Positions 17,387 through 25,955 of a stretch of 64,000 bases of DNA are shown here, piece after piece. Each line of letters starts with the position of its first letter. The first letter of the stretch is position 1. The notes under the pieces were generated by a model. That model did not search any database and was not told where the DNA came from. It saw nothing but the letters and a program-made list of their open reading frames with translations. Made by a program: the position numbers and the translations under genes. Origin of the DNA: 66-474 sp964489055 (GTDB lineage: Bacteria > Pseudomonadota > Gammaproteobacteria > Xanthomonadales > Rhodanobacteraceae); contig CAZAXF010000004.1 of NCBI GenBank assembly GCA_964489055.1, forward strand, positions 47,297 through 111,296, given 5' to 3'.

Positions 17387-17450
17387 GCCTTGGCCCATGC
17401 GAGCATTGTGCCATCTTGAGCCCGAATCCGCGCGCCGCGCGCGGCCCGGG

Positions 17451-18044
17451 TCACACTTCGGACGATCCGTCCGCGCGCAGCAAGGTGCCGCGCACGTCCC
17501 CGGTGGTGCGCTGGCGCAGGAGCGTCCATCCGGCCGGCGCGCTCCACTGCAGATTGCGCGCGGTCTCGACGTACACCCACGCCCCCGGCGCCAGCCAGCC
17601 GTTCGCAGCCAGCAGGTGCAGGGCCCGTTCCCATGCCACCGCTTCGAATGGCGGGTCCAGGAACACGATGTCGAACCCCTCGGGACAGGGCTCGGCCAGC
17701 GCCTGCAGGGCATCCACGCTGCGCACGCTGCCGGCATCCTGGCGCAGCCGCGCAAGGTCGCCGGCGATCGCGTCGGCCCGCTCGCAATCGCGTTCGAAAA
17801 ATACCGCCTCGCGCGCCCCGCGCGAGAGCGCCTCGATGCCGAGCACGCCGCTGCCGGCGAAGGCATCGAGCACGCGCGCACCGGCGATCACCGGCGCCAG
17901 CCAGTCGAACAGCGTCTGGCGCAGGCGCACCGGGGTCGGGCGCAAGCCCGCCAGCGCGGGCACGGCCAGCCGCGAACCGCGCAGGCTGCCGCCGATCACG
18001 CGCACGTATCCCGGTGGTTTGCCGCGGCAGCGGTGTCGGTTCAT
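17451..18044 (-). CDS. rsmD: 16S rRNA (guanine-966-N2)-methyltransferase RsmD
   Basis: A 197-residue methyltransferase. VRVIGGSLRGSRL and RPTPVRLRQTLFDWL are the RsmD-specific N-terminal blocks, ARVLDAFAGSGVLGIEALSRGA is the S-adenosylmethionine site, and IVFLDPPFE is the catalytic DPPF motif. It methylates G966 of 16S rRNA in assembled 30S subunits. Upstream of coaD on the same strand and divergent from ftsY, which is the usual rsmD/ftsY/coaD neighbourhood. Confidence 0.95.
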   Translation of the reverse strand: MNRHRCRGKPPGYVRVIGGSLRGSRLAVPALAGLRPTPVRLRQTLFDWLAPVIAGARVLDAFAGSGVLGIEALSRGAREAVFFERDCERADAIAGDLARLRQDAGSVRSVDALQALAEPCPEGFDIVFLDPPFEAVAWERALHLLAANGWLAPGAWVYVETARNLQWSAPAGWTLLRQRTTGDVRGTLLRADGSSEV

Positions 18045-18157
18045 GCGGAGCCCCGAAGACGAGCGGATGCCGGATTCCGGCCCCCGCCGGCCGGTAAGCC
18101 TGGGGTCGGCAAGCGGGTGTTAGCATTTTGCCCTGTCTCCCTCCCCGCGTGAACACG

Positions 18158-19255
18158 ATGGCCAATCTCTGGGGCAAGCTGACCGGCAAACGCCACTCCA
18201 GCGAGCCTGACGCGACGCCCGAAACGTCTTCCGATGCGCAGGCGGCCGCGACTTCGCCACCGCCGCCCCCGCCGCCACCACCGCCACCACCGTTGCCCAA
18301 TGTCGCGCACAGCGCACAGGACCTCGAGGCCGCGCCGGCGCCCCGCACCCGGCGCGGCTGGCGCGACCGGTTGTCCGACAGCGGCTTCGCGCGCGGGCTG
18401 AGCTCGCTTTTCGCGCGCAATCCGGTGCTCTCCGACGAACTGCTGGACGAGCTGGAAACCACGCTGCTGACCGCCGACGTCGGGGTCACCGCCACCACCG
18501 AAGTGATCGAGAACCTGCGCGGACGCATGCACAAGCGCGAATTCGCCGACGCCGCGGCGCTGCGCGAGGCGCTGCGCGCACGGCTGGTGGCGCTGCTCGA
18601 ACCGGTCGCCAGGCCGCTGGAAATCGCCGGCCACAAGCCCTTCGTGCTGCTGGTGGTCGGGGTCAACGGGGTCGGCAAGACCACCACCATCGGCAAGCTG
18701 GCGCGGCGCTTCCAGCAGCAGCGCCACGCGGTGCTGCTGGCCGCGGGCGACACCTTCCGCGCCGCCGCGGTTGCGCAGCTCCAGGAATGGGGCAACCGCC
18801 TCGGCATCCCCGTGTGCGCCCAGGGCCAGGGCGCCGACTCGGCCAGCGTGATCTACGACGCGCTGCAGCGCGCGACCACGCAGGACAGCGACGTGCTGAT
18901 CGCCGACACCGCCGGCCGGTTGCACACCCGCTCGGGGCTCATGGACGAGCTGGCCAAGGTCAGCCGGGTGCTGGCCAAGCTCGATGCCAGCGCCCCGCAC
19001 GAAGTGTTGATGGTGATCGACGGCACCACCGGGCAGAACGCGATCAGCCAGGTGCGCCAGTTCGTGGCGGCGGTGAACGTGACCGGACTGGCGGTGACCA
19101 AGCTGGATGGTACCGCCAGGGGCGGCGTGGTTTTCGCGCTGGCGCGCGAATTCGGGCTGCCGATCCGCTACGTGGGGCTGGGCGAACGCGCCGAAGACCT
19201 GCGCGTGTTCGAGGCGGGCACGTTCGTCGACGGGCTGCTCCCGGCGGCCGACTGA
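18158..19255 (+). CDS. ftsY: Signal recognition particle receptor FtsY
   Basis: A 365-residue SRP-receptor GTPase. The N-terminal A region is short and contains 12 consecutive prolines (residues about 34-45). The helical N domain follows (LLDELETTLLTADVG), then the G domain with GVNGVGKTTTIGKLA, DTAGRLHTRSGLM and TKLDGTARGG. It docks SRP-ribosome complexes at the inner membrane for co-translational insertion. ATG at 18158 gives MANLWGKL; a GTG nine bases upstream is an alternative. The polyproline run would stall ribosomes without EF-P, which is odd for an essential protein. Divergent from rsmD, 113 bp apart; an AsmA-like gene follows 3 bp downstream. Confidence 0.96.
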   Translation: MANLWGKLTGKRHSSEPDATPETSSDAQAAATSPPPPPPPPPPPPLPNVAHSAQDLEAAPAPRTRRGWRDRLSDSGFARGLSSLFARNPVLSDELLDELETTLLTADVGVTATTEVIENLRGRMHKREFADAAALREALRARLVALLEPVARPLEIAGHKPFVLLVVGVNGVGKTTTIGKLARRFQQQRHAVLLAAGDTFRAAAVAQLQEWGNRLGIPVCAQGQGADSASVIYDALQRATTQDSDVLIADTAGRLHTRSGLMDELAKVSRVLAKLDASAPHEVLMVIDGTTGQNAISQVRQFVAAVNVTGLAVTKLDGTARGGVVFALAREFGLPIRYVGLGERAEDLRVFEAGTFVDGLLPAAD

Positions 19256-19258
19256 ATC

Positions 19259-20404
19259 ATGCCCGCATCCAGGCCACGGCGGCGCGTGCGGTTGCGCTGG
19301 ATCGCGGCGGCAATCGTCGCGGTGCTGGTCGCGCTGCTCGCCGCGCTGGCGATCCACGTGCACTCGCTGCTGCAACCCGAACGCTTCACCGCGCTGCTGC
19401 AGGGCGACCTTTCGAGCGTGGGGCTGACACTGAAACTGCAGGCGCCGGCCGAGCCGATGCTGTTCCCGCATCCCGGCGTCAGGCTGCAGGGCGTGACGCT
19501 GGGCAATACCGGTGCGGCCGCACCGCTGCTCAGGGCCGAATCGGCCACCATCGTGGTGCCGTGGCGCGCGCTGCTGTATTCGGTTCCCGCCATCGAGCGC
19601 GTGGACATCGATGCGCCGCAACTGGACCTGGACGAATTGAAGGCACTGCTGGCACGGCTGCCCCACCGCGCCGGGCCGCCCCGGCTGCCGACCATCGCCA
19701 CCGGCGTGCACCTGCGCCAGGGCACGCTGGCCGCGCGTGGTTCACCGCTGCTGTTCGGCGTAAGCGTCAACACCGGTCCGCTGGCACCCGGCCAACCGTT
19801 CCGGCTCCAGGCAGCCGCACGGGACGCATCCGGGCGCAGGTTCACCGGCAGCCTGGCCACGGTGCCGGCGCCGCCGCAAGCCGGCGCGATCGAATTCGGT
19901 GACATCCACCTGAACCTGGCCGAGCAGGACGGCCCCGAATTGCACCTGCAGGGAACCGGCACCTGGCGCGGCGGCGAAGACTTCGCGCTGCAACTGGAAG
20001 GCGAGCTGCGCAATGCGCGTCTGCTGCCCGCGCCCGCCGCCAGCAGCGGTGCCGCACCGGCGGGTTCGGCGGCCGCGGCCGCCGGCCCGCCACCTGCCGC
20101 CAAGGTGGCGCTGTCGGTGGTGCCGCGCCACGGCAGCACACCGATGACCGTTGCCCTCAAGCTCGACGGCGCAGACGCGAAACTGGACATGCATCTGCAG
20201 CCGGCCGCGTTCGGCGCATGGTGGGCCAGCCTCTGGGAGCCCGGCGCGGCATCTTCCCGGGTGCCGATGCCCGTGTCCGGGACCGCCAGCGTCAAGCAGG
20301 TCGAGCTTGGCTGGATGCAGGCCAGCGGCATCGAGATCACCGCCTCGCCCGCACCGGCCGGCACGGCGCCGGCGCCGGCGGCATCCACCGCCACGATGCA
20401 CTGA
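19259..20404 (+). CDS. AsmA-like membrane-anchored protein
   Basis: A 381-residue protein with a basic N-terminus (RPRRRVRLRW), one membrane segment (about 14-36, IAAAIVAVLVALLAALAIHV), then LLQPERFTALLQGDLSSVGLTLKL and beta-rich sequence. This start (membrane helix, a domain that evaluates a small-molecule-free beta structure, GVTLGN) resembles AsmA/TamB-like proteins at their N-terminal end, which sit in the inner membrane and reach into the periplasm. The protein is much shorter than AsmA (about 600) and ends in a Pro/Ala-rich tail. It is packed between ftsY (3 bp) and mutY (3 bp), so it is co-transcribed with both. Specific function is unknown. Confidence 0.7.
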   Translation: MPASRPRRRVRLRWIAAAIVAVLVALLAALAIHVHSLLQPERFTALLQGDLSSVGLTLKLQAPAEPMLFPHPGVRLQGVTLGNTGAAAPLLRAESATIVVPWRALLYSVPAIERVDIDAPQLDLDELKALLARLPHRAGPPRLPTIATGVHLRQGTLAARGSPLLFGVSVNTGPLAPGQPFRLQAAARDASGRRFTGSLATVPAPPQAGAIEFGDIHLNLAEQDGPELHLQGTGTWRGGEDFALQLEGELRNARLLPAPAASSGAAPAGSAAAAAGPPPAAKVALSVVPRHGSTPMTVALKLDGADAKLDMHLQPAAFGAWWASLWEPGAASSRVPMPVSGTASVKQVELGWMQASGIEITASPAPAGTAPAPAASTATMH

Positions 20405-20407
20405 GCG

Positions 20408-21442
20408 TTGGACGGTTTCGCGCGCCGCCTGCTCCACTGGTACGCCCGCCACGGGCGCCACGACCTGCCGTGGCAGCATCCGCGCTCGGCGTACCGGGTA
20501 TGGATTTCCGAGGTGATGCTGCAGCAGACCCGGGTGGCGACGGTCATTCCCTATTTCGAGCGCTTCGTCGCGGCGCTGCCGGACGTGCCGTCGCTGGCGG
20601 CGGCCAGCGAGGACCGGGTGCTGGCACTGTGGTCGGGGCTGGGCTACTACCGCCGCGCGCACCACCTGCACGCGGCGGCGCGCGCATGCGTGGCGCACCA
20701 CCGGGGCAAGTTGCCGCGCCGGTTCGAAGAGTTGGCCGCGTTGCCCGGCATCGGTCGCTCCACCGCCGGCGCGATCCTGGCGCTGGCCGACGACCAGCGC
20801 CACCCCATCCTCGACGGCAACGCCAGGCGCGTGCTGGCCCGCTACCACGGAGTGCGTGGCTGGCCCGGCGAGGCGGTGGTCGCCAACGCGCTGTGGGACC
20901 ACGCCCGCGCACACACGCCCGCGAGCGATGTCGCCGACTACACCCAGGCAATCATGGATCTTGGCGCCACCGTGTGCACGCGCAACCAGCCGCGCTGCGG
21001 CGAATGCCCCCAGGCGCGCGGTTGTGTCGCGCGCCGCGAGGGCCTCACCGCGGTGCTGCCCTGGCGCCGCCCGACGCGCACGTTGCCCGAACGCCACACG
21101 ATCTTCGTGCTGTTGCGCGACCGCCGCGGTCGCGTGCTGCTGCAGCGACGACCACCCGAAGGTGTGTGGCCGGGGCTGTGGAGCCTGCCCGAGGCGGCCG
21201 CTCGCGACGAAGCCTGCGTGCTCGCCGCACGCTTCGCCGAACTTGGCGACGAGCGCGCGACCGAACTGCCCGAGGTGCGCCACACCTTCACCCATTTCCG
21301 GCTGCGCGCGATTCCCCTCGACTGGCACGGCGTGCGGGCGCGGCGCGTGGTCGCGGACCGGCCGGACCTGCGCTGGTGCCCGCCCGGCGAGCTTGCGCAG
21401 GTCGGGATGCCGGCGCCGGTGCGAAGGCTGCTTGCAGGTTGA
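20408..21442 (+). CDS. mutY: Adenine DNA glycosylase MutY
   Basis: A 344-residue MutY. The helix-hairpin-helix motif LPGIGRSTAGAIL lies near residue 115, and catalytic Asp is in the VADYTQAIMDLGATVC block. The 4Fe-4S ligands follow C-x6-C-x2-C-x5-C (CTRNQPRCGECPQARGC). A C-terminal NUDIX-like domain recognises 8-oxoG (LLQRRPPEGVWPGLWSLPE). It removes A opposite 8-oxoguanine. The start is an unusual TTG at 20408, three bases after the upstream stop; the conserved FARRLLHWYARHGRHDLPW leaves no room for a later start. The TTG may keep expression low. Confidence 0.95.
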   Translation: MDGFARRLLHWYARHGRHDLPWQHPRSAYRVWISEVMLQQTRVATVIPYFERFVAALPDVPSLAAASEDRVLALWSGLGYYRRAHHLHAAARACVAHHRGKLPRRFEELAALPGIGRSTAGAILALADDQRHPILDGNARRVLARYHGVRGWPGEAVVANALWDHARAHTPASDVADYTQAIMDLGATVCTRNQPRCGECPQARGCVARREGLTAVLPWRRPTRTLPERHTIFVLLRDRRGRVLLQRRPPEGVWPGLWSLPEAAARDEACVLAARFAELGDERATELPEVRHTFTHFRLRAIPLDWHGVRARRVVADRPDLRWCPPGELAQVGMPAPVRRLLAG

Positions 21443-21456
21443 CCGGCGCGCGTCGC

Positions 21457-22104
21457 TCAGGCCCCGACGCGCGGATCGTCCAGCAGGCCGTTCGCCGACA
21501 GCATGTGCGCCAGCGCGATGGTGTGGCTGACGCCAAGCTTTTCGAACAATCGCTGCTTGTAGGTCGAAACGGTCTTGGCGCTCAGGTGCAACTGCTCGGC
21601 CACCGCGTTGACCGCAAGGCCGCGCGCCAGCATCAGCGCCACCTCGAGTTCGCGCGAGGACAGCGCTTCCAGCGGCGAGGCTTCGCCATCGACCGTGGCC
21701 AGGGCCATTTCGCGCGCCACCGCGGCATCCAGGTAGCGCTGGCCGCGCGCCACCGTGCGCACCGCCTCCAGCAATTCTTCCGACGGGCAGCCCTTGGTGA
21801 GGTAGCCCAGCGCCCCGGACTGCAGCAACCGGCGCGGGAACCGCGCATCCTGCACCACGGTCAGGATCACGATGTGGGTCGCGAGGCCGGCGCGCTGCAC
21901 GCGCTCGGTCAACTCGATGCCGCTCATGCCCGGCATGTGCACGTCGAGCAGGGCCACGTCGGGCTTCTTCGAACGAATCAGGCGCAGGCCGTCCTCGGCG
22001 TTGCTGGCCTCGCCCACCACCTCGATGTCGGGCTCGCCGGAAAGGATCAGGCTGAAACCCGAGCGCACAAGTTCGTGGTCATCGACCAATACCACTCGAA
22101 TCAC
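21457..22104 (-). CDS. gacA: GacA/UvrY-type LuxR-family response regulator
   Basis: A 215-residue response regulator. Receiver residues Asp8, Asp9, phospho-acceptor Asp54 and Lys near LTKG are all present. A C-terminal LuxR helix-turn-helix reads LSSRELEVALMLARGLAVNAVAEQLHLSAKTVSTYKQRL. Overall sequence is close to UvrY/SirA/GacA, which with a BarA/GacS kinase activates small RNAs that sequester CsrA/RsmA. No such kinase is nearby, as usual for this orphan-located regulator. The start is GTG at 22104, preceded by GGGGAG at proper spacing. Convergent with mutY and divergent from the cysteine-synthase-like gene. Confidence 0.85.
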   Translation of the reverse strand: MIRVVLVDDHELVRSGFSLILSGEPDIEVVGEASNAEDGLRLIRSKKPDVALLDVHMPGMSGIELTERVQRAGLATHIVILTVVQDARFPRRLLQSGALGYLTKGCPSEELLEAVRTVARGQRYLDAAVAREMALATVDGEASPLEALSSRELEVALMLARGLAVNAVAEQLHLSAKTVSTYKQRLFEKLGVSHTIALAHMLSANGLLDDPRVGA

Positions 22105-22200
22105 GCGAAACTCCCCAAAGTGCGCAGATACGGGCCAACCCCGGGCAACCGTAAACCGCGGGTGGGGCGATTGCAAGCGCGGCGCCCGCGCGTACGCGCA

Positions 22201-22206
22201 TACAAT
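22201..22206 (+). promoter_or_regulatory. -10 box (TACAAT) placed for a leaderless transcript
   Basis: TACAAT ends 6 bases before the ATG at 22213 and no Shine-Dalgarno sequence is present, so transcription would start at or next to the start codon. The same spacing occurs at 25944-25949. No clear -35 box is seen. Confidence 0.4.
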
Positions 22207-22212
22207 GCGCCG

Positions 22213-23277
22213 ATGGAAAACTGGACCCGCCACGCGATCGCCGCGATCGAGGCCGAAGCCGCGCGCTCGGCCGACACCCACCTGATCCGTCTCGATCTTC
22301 CGGCGTTTCCGGGCATTCCGCTGTATTTCAAGGACGAGTCGGTGCATCCGACCGGCAGCCTGAAACACCGGCTCGCGCGCTCGCTGTTCCTGTACGCGAT
22401 CTGCAACGGCTGGTTGCAGCCGGACCATCCGGTGATCGAGGCTTCCAGCGGCAGCACGGCGATTTCCGAAGCCTATTTCGCGCGCCTCCTGAACCTTCCG
22501 TTCTTCGCGGTGATGCCACGCAGCACCTCGCGCCAGAAGATCGCGCAGATCGAGTTCTTCGGCGGCATGTGCCACCTGATCGACGGCACCGACGTCTACG
22601 GCGCGGCGCAAAAACTGGCCGACGAGCGCGGCGGCCACTACATGGACCAGTTCACCTACGCCGAACGCGCCACCGACTGGCGCGGCAACAACAACATCGC
22701 CGAATCAATCTTCCGCCAGATGGCGCTCGAACCCGACCCGCTGCCGCGCTGGATCGTGGTCAGCGCCGGCACCGGCGGCACCTCGGCGACGCTGGGACGC
22801 TACATCCGCTACGCGTGCGCGCGGCATGGACAGCGCACCATGCTGGCGGTGGTCGACCCGGAAAACTCCGTGTTCTGCGATTACTTCGCGTCCGGCGACG
22901 CGACGCTGACGTGCGAACGCGGCTCGCGCATCGAGGGCATCGGCCGGCCGCGCGTGGAGCCCTCGTTCCTGCCCAGCGTGATCGACCGCATGATCCGGGT
23001 GGCCGACGTGGACACCATGGCCGCGCTGCGGGTGCTGGAGAAACTGCTGGGCCGGCGTTGCGGCGGCTCGACCGGCACCAACTTCGTCGGCGCGCTGCAA
23101 CTGATGGCCGAAATGAAGGCCGCCGGCGAAACCGGCCCGGTGGTCACGCTGATCTGCGACGGCGGCGAGCGCTACGCAAGCAGCTACTACGACGACGCCT
23201 GGCTGGCGGCCGAAAAACTCGACATCGCCCCGGCGCAGGAACGCCTGCAACGCCACGTCAACACCGGCAAGCCGTGA
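22213..23277 (+). CDS. PLP-dependent cysteine synthase/desulfhydrase-like enzyme (Cds1 type)
   Basis: A 354-residue fold-type II PLP enzyme. The PLP lysine is Lys51 in HPTGSLKHRLA; the substrate loop is EASSGSTAIS; the phosphate-binding glycine loop is SAGTGGTSATLGRY. Sequence and length resemble Cds1-type L-cysteine desulfhydrases and the PLP-dependent cysteine synthase family, rather than CysK or CysM. Cds1 releases sulfide, pyruvate and ammonia from cysteine; the family also contains synthases, so direction is uncertain. It is divergent from gacA by 108 bp. The gene probably gives a leaderless mRNA. A serine O-succinyltransferase and a thiol dioxygenase at 43-44 kb suggest further cysteine metabolism nearby on the chromosome. 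Confidence 0.75.
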   Translation: MENWTRHAIAAIEAEAARSADTHLIRLDLPAFPGIPLYFKDESVHPTGSLKHRLARSLFLYAICNGWLQPDHPVIEASSGSTAISEAYFARLLNLPFFAVMPRSTSRQKIAQIEFFGGMCHLIDGTDVYGAAQKLADERGGHYMDQFTYAERATDWRGNNNIAESIFRQMALEPDPLPRWIVVSAGTGGTSATLGRYIRYACARHGQRTMLAVVDPENSVFCDYFASGDATLTCERGSRIEGIGRPRVEPSFLPSVIDRMIRVADVDTMAALRVLEKLLGRRCGGSTGTNFVGALQLMAEMKAAGETGPVVTLICDGGERYASSYYDDAWLAAEKLDIAPAQERLQRHVNTGKP

Positions 23278-23340
23278 CGCCGCCCGGGCGGGCAAGGCAC
23301 AAGCACGCATCGGCGAAACCGCATGCGTGACAATGCGTCC

Positions 23341-25473
23341 ATGAAAGCTGCCTTGCGCCTGTCGCGCCACCCGCTGCTGGAAACCCTGTTTCGCACCCGG
23401 CGCCGCGACGTGCCGTGGATGGTGGCGCTGCGCAATACCGCGGCCATCGTGCTGCCGCTTGCCATCGGCGCGGCCAGCGGGCACCGTGGCGTCGGCCTCG
23501 CGATTTCGGTCGGTGCGCTCAACACCATGTTCGCGGACCAGCCGGGTCCGTACCGCCTGCGCCTGCGGCGCATGCTGCTGACCGCGCTGGCCGCCGGCGT
23601 GGCGGCCTTCGCCGGGTCCATCCTCGGACACTGGCCGGCGGCGCTGCTGGCGGTGCTGGCAGCGTGGGCGTTCGTGGCCGCGCTGCTGGTTGCCGTCGGC
23701 CCCGACGCGACCCGCGCGGGCGTGGTCAGCATCATCCTGCTGGTGGTGCTGGGCGCCAACCCGCAACCGTTCACGACGGCACTTGGCGTGGCGCTGCTGA
23801 TTTTCGCCGGCGGATTGTTGCAGACGCTGTTCGCGATCGCGGCGTGGCCGCTGCAACGCTACCGGCCGGAACGCCTGGCACTGGCGCAGGCACTGCGCGA
23901 CCTGGCAGAGGCGGCGCGTGAAAAGGTCGATTCCGGCGACAAGATCGCCCTGCCGCCCTCGCTCAACGATCTGCAGGCCCTGCTGTTCGGCGCCGGGCGC
24001 GCACGCGGCCGCGCCGTCGAAGCCTTCCGGGTGCTGGCCGAGCTGGCCGAACGCATGCGCATCGAGCTGCAGGCCCTGGCCGAACTGCAGTCGGCCGCCG
24101 CATCGGACCACATGCGCGATGCACTGCAATCGGCCCGTGCGGCTGCGGCGCGCGTACTCGACGCATTGGCCAGGGCACTGGCCGAGGCCAGCCCGCCGCG
24201 GGCGCAAGTCCCGCTGGCCGATTTCGACGCCGCGTGCGAGGCGATCGAAAAGGCCACCAGCCAGCCCGACGTCCGGATTTCACTGGCGCGCATCGCGGCG
24301 GCGCGGGCGCGGGTCCTGGGTGGACAATTGCAAGCCGCCGTGCGCAACGCCGACACCGCCGGCAGTCGCGGTGAAATACGCGCCCAGCGCAGCGACCTCC
24401 GCCTGCCGCCCGCATTGCGGCCCGCCGATCCACTGCAAACCCTGCGCGCCAACCTGCGCCTGTCCTCGCCGGCCTTCCGCCACGCGGTCCGTTGCAGCGT
24501 GTGCGTGGCGGCCGCGCTGGTGCTGTCGTGGGTATTGCCGATTTCGCGCGGCTACTGGCTGCCGATGACCGCCGCAATCGTGCTTCGGCCCGACTTCGGC
24601 GCGACCTGGAGCGTGGGCCTGCTGCGCACTGGCGGCACCCTGGGCGGACTGTTGCTGACCACAGCGATACTGCATTTCTGGCCGGGTGGATTCTGGGCGG
24701 CACTGGCGCTGATGACCGTGTTGTGCCTTGCCTACCGCCACCTGGCCACGATGCATTACGGAATCGCGGTGGTCTGCCTGACCGGCCTGGTCGTGATCCT
24801 GCTTTCCTTCCACGGCATTCCGCCCGCATCGGCGGTGCAGGCACGCGCCGTGGACACCATGCTCGGCAGCGCCCTTGCGCTGGTGGCGTACGCGCTGTGG
24901 CCCACCTGGGAGCGCGGGCGCGAGCGCGCGGCACTTGCAGGGCTGCTCGAAGCCTATCGCGACTACCTGGCGGCCGTGATGCAGGACGAGGCGCGCGCCT
25001 GCAACGATGCGCGCGTGGCTGCGCGCGCCGCGCGCAGCGCCGCCCAGGCGTCGCTGGAGCGGTTGCGCCTGGAGCCGGCCGCCGGCGCGCTGCTCCAGCG
25101 CGGCGAGACGCTGTTCGCGCAGGCCAACCGGCTGATCCGCGTGGGGATGTTCCTGGAAGCGGTCCGCGACGACGTCGAGGTGGCCCCGCTGGCCCCGGTC
25201 GCGAAGGGTTTCGTGGACGGCTGCCGGGATGCACTGACCGATTGCGCGCAGGCACTGCGCGAGGCGCGAGCACCGGCCGGGCACTGGCGCCTGCGCGAGC
25301 ACCTGGACGCATTCGCCGCCCACCTCGAAACGCAACACACCCTGCCGGCGGCCTGGAGCGAAGCCCTGCTCGACGCCGGCGGCCGCATCGTCGATGCCAT
25401 CGATTCGATCGCCCACGCTCTGACCCCGCCCCCCGCCACCGGCACCGCGCCGGTTGCGCCGACGCCCGCTTAG
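23341..25473 (+). CDS. FUSC-family membrane transporter (YccS/AaeB-like)
   Basis: A 710-residue membrane protein with two halves, each a block of about five to six membrane segments (residues about 22-150 and 375-510) followed by a long cytoplasmic helical region. This is the FUSC/aromatic-acid-exporter pattern; the second block holds RGYWLPMTAAIVLRPDFGATW, the family hallmark. Relatives (AaeB, FusC, YccS) export hydroxylated aromatic acids or toxic lipophilic acids. No AaeA-type membrane-fusion partner is seen. ATG at 23341 is preceded by GACAAT five bases upstream; another ATG at 23323 is possible. Ends 15 bp before a large REP array. Substrate unknown. Confidence 0.8.
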   Translation: MKAALRLSRHPLLETLFRTRRRDVPWMVALRNTAAIVLPLAIGAASGHRGVGLAISVGALNTMFADQPGPYRLRLRRMLLTALAAGVAAFAGSILGHWPAALLAVLAAWAFVAALLVAVGPDATRAGVVSIILLVVLGANPQPFTTALGVALLIFAGGLLQTLFAIAAWPLQRYRPERLALAQALRDLAEAAREKVDSGDKIALPPSLNDLQALLFGAGRARGRAVEAFRVLAELAERMRIELQALAELQSAAASDHMRDALQSARAAAARVLDALARALAEASPPRAQVPLADFDAACEAIEKATSQPDVRISLARIAAARARVLGGQLQAAVRNADTAGSRGEIRAQRSDLRLPPALRPADPLQTLRANLRLSSPAFRHAVRCSVCVAAALVLSWVLPISRGYWLPMTAAIVLRPDFGATWSVGLLRTGGTLGGLLLTTAILHFWPGGFWAALALMTVLCLAYRHLATMHYGIAVVCLTGLVVILLSFHGIPPASAVQARAVDTMLGSALALVAYALWPTWERGRERAALAGLLEAYRDYLAAVMQDEARACNDARVAARAARSAAQASLERLRLEPAAGALLQRGETLFAQANRLIRVGMFLEAVRDDVEVAPLAPVAKGFVDGCRDALTDCAQALREARAPAGHWRLREHLDAFAAHLETQHTLPAAWSEALLDAGGRIVDAIDSIAHALTPPPATGTAPVAPTPA

Positions 25474-25488
25474 CCCACCCCAGGGCCT

Positions 25489-25772
25489 GTAGCGTGCGCT
25501 CCGCGCACGAACAGACCCGTTACCCAGCGCACCGTCGTGCGGGTAGCGTGCGCTCCGCGCACGAACAGACCCGTTGCCCAGCGCACCGTCGTGCGGGTAG
25601 CGTGCGCTCCGCGCACGAACAGACCCGTTACCCAGCGCACCGTCGCGCGGGTAGCGTGCGCTCCGCGCACGAACAGACCCGTTGCCCAGCGCACCGATGT
25701 GCGGGTAGCGTGCGCTCCGCGCACGAACAGACGCGTTACCCAGCGCACCATCGTGCGCAAAGCGCACGCTAC
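25489..25772. repeat. 54-bp tandem array of GTAG-headed REP units
   Basis: Five head units start at 25489, 25543, 25597, 25651 and 25705, exactly 54 bp apart. Each begins GTAGCGTGCGCTCCGCGCAC and continues with a 34-base linker (ACAGACCCGTTACCCAGCGC-like). The array closes with an inverted copy, GTGCGCAAAGCGCACGCTAC, ending at 25772. The palindrome core CGTGCGC...GCGCACG behind a 5' GTAG is the pattern of REP elements mobilised by REP-associated tyrosine transposases. Units differ at a few linker positions, so they are not identical recent copies. Confidence 0.9.
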
Positions 25773-25784
25773 GCGTATTTCGAG

Positions 25785-25943
25785 ATCCCCGAGCCCCGAG
25801 CCCCGAATCCCGAGCCCCGAATCCCGAATCCCGAATCCCGAGTCCCGAGTCCCGAATCCCGAATCCCGAGCCCCGAATCCCGAATCCCGAATCCCGAGTC
25901 CCGAGTCCCGAATCCCGAATCCCGAGCCCCGAGCCCCGAGTCC
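25785..25943 (-). repeat. Heptamer array with an 8-unit higher-order repeat
   Basis: About 22 units of 7 bp, each CCCGA preceded by GC, AT or GT (GCCCCGA, ATCCCGA, GTCCCGA). Writing these as G, A and S, units 5-12 and 13-20 are both G A A A S S A A, a 56-bp block duplicated in tandem. The array ends at the -10 box of the next gene. Confidence 0.88.
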
Positions 25944-25949
25944 TATACT
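25944..25949 (+). promoter_or_regulatory. -10 box (TATACT) of the ACMSD-kynU operon
   Basis: TATACT ends 6 bases before the ATG at 25956, with no Shine-Dalgarno sequence, which predicts a leaderless mRNA. The region where a -35 box would lie is inside the heptamer array, so array length and sequence directly shape this promoter. Confidence 0.4.
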
Positions 25950-25955
25950 GTCCCC

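Larger units (their letters stand above)
25474..25955. other. Gene-free interval filled by two repeat arrays
   Basis: The interval consists almost only of a 54-bp tandem REP array (25489-25772) and a heptamer array (25785-25943). Both have periods that keep some frames open, so long open frames cross it, but the translated products are pure repeats (for example SVRSAHEQ every 18 residues) and are not credible genes. Confidence 0.85.

Noticed and set aside
16847..17881. Long CoaD with 160 extra N-terminal residues
   Set aside because: The extension is antisense-like sequence overlapping rsmD in another frame; CoaD proteins begin a few residues before YPGTFDP.
25489..25772. Possible CRISPR array
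   Set aside because: The 54-bp period is made of head-to-tail near-identical units with no unique spacers, the repeat is a GTAG palindrome found elsewhere in inverted pairs, and no cas genes are present.
24492..25955. Extension of the ACMSD frame upstream
   Set aside because: It runs in the wrong frame of the FUSC gene and through the 54-bp and 7-bp arrays, whose periods keep it open. The ACMSD motif IDMHSH starts four residues after the ATG at 25956.
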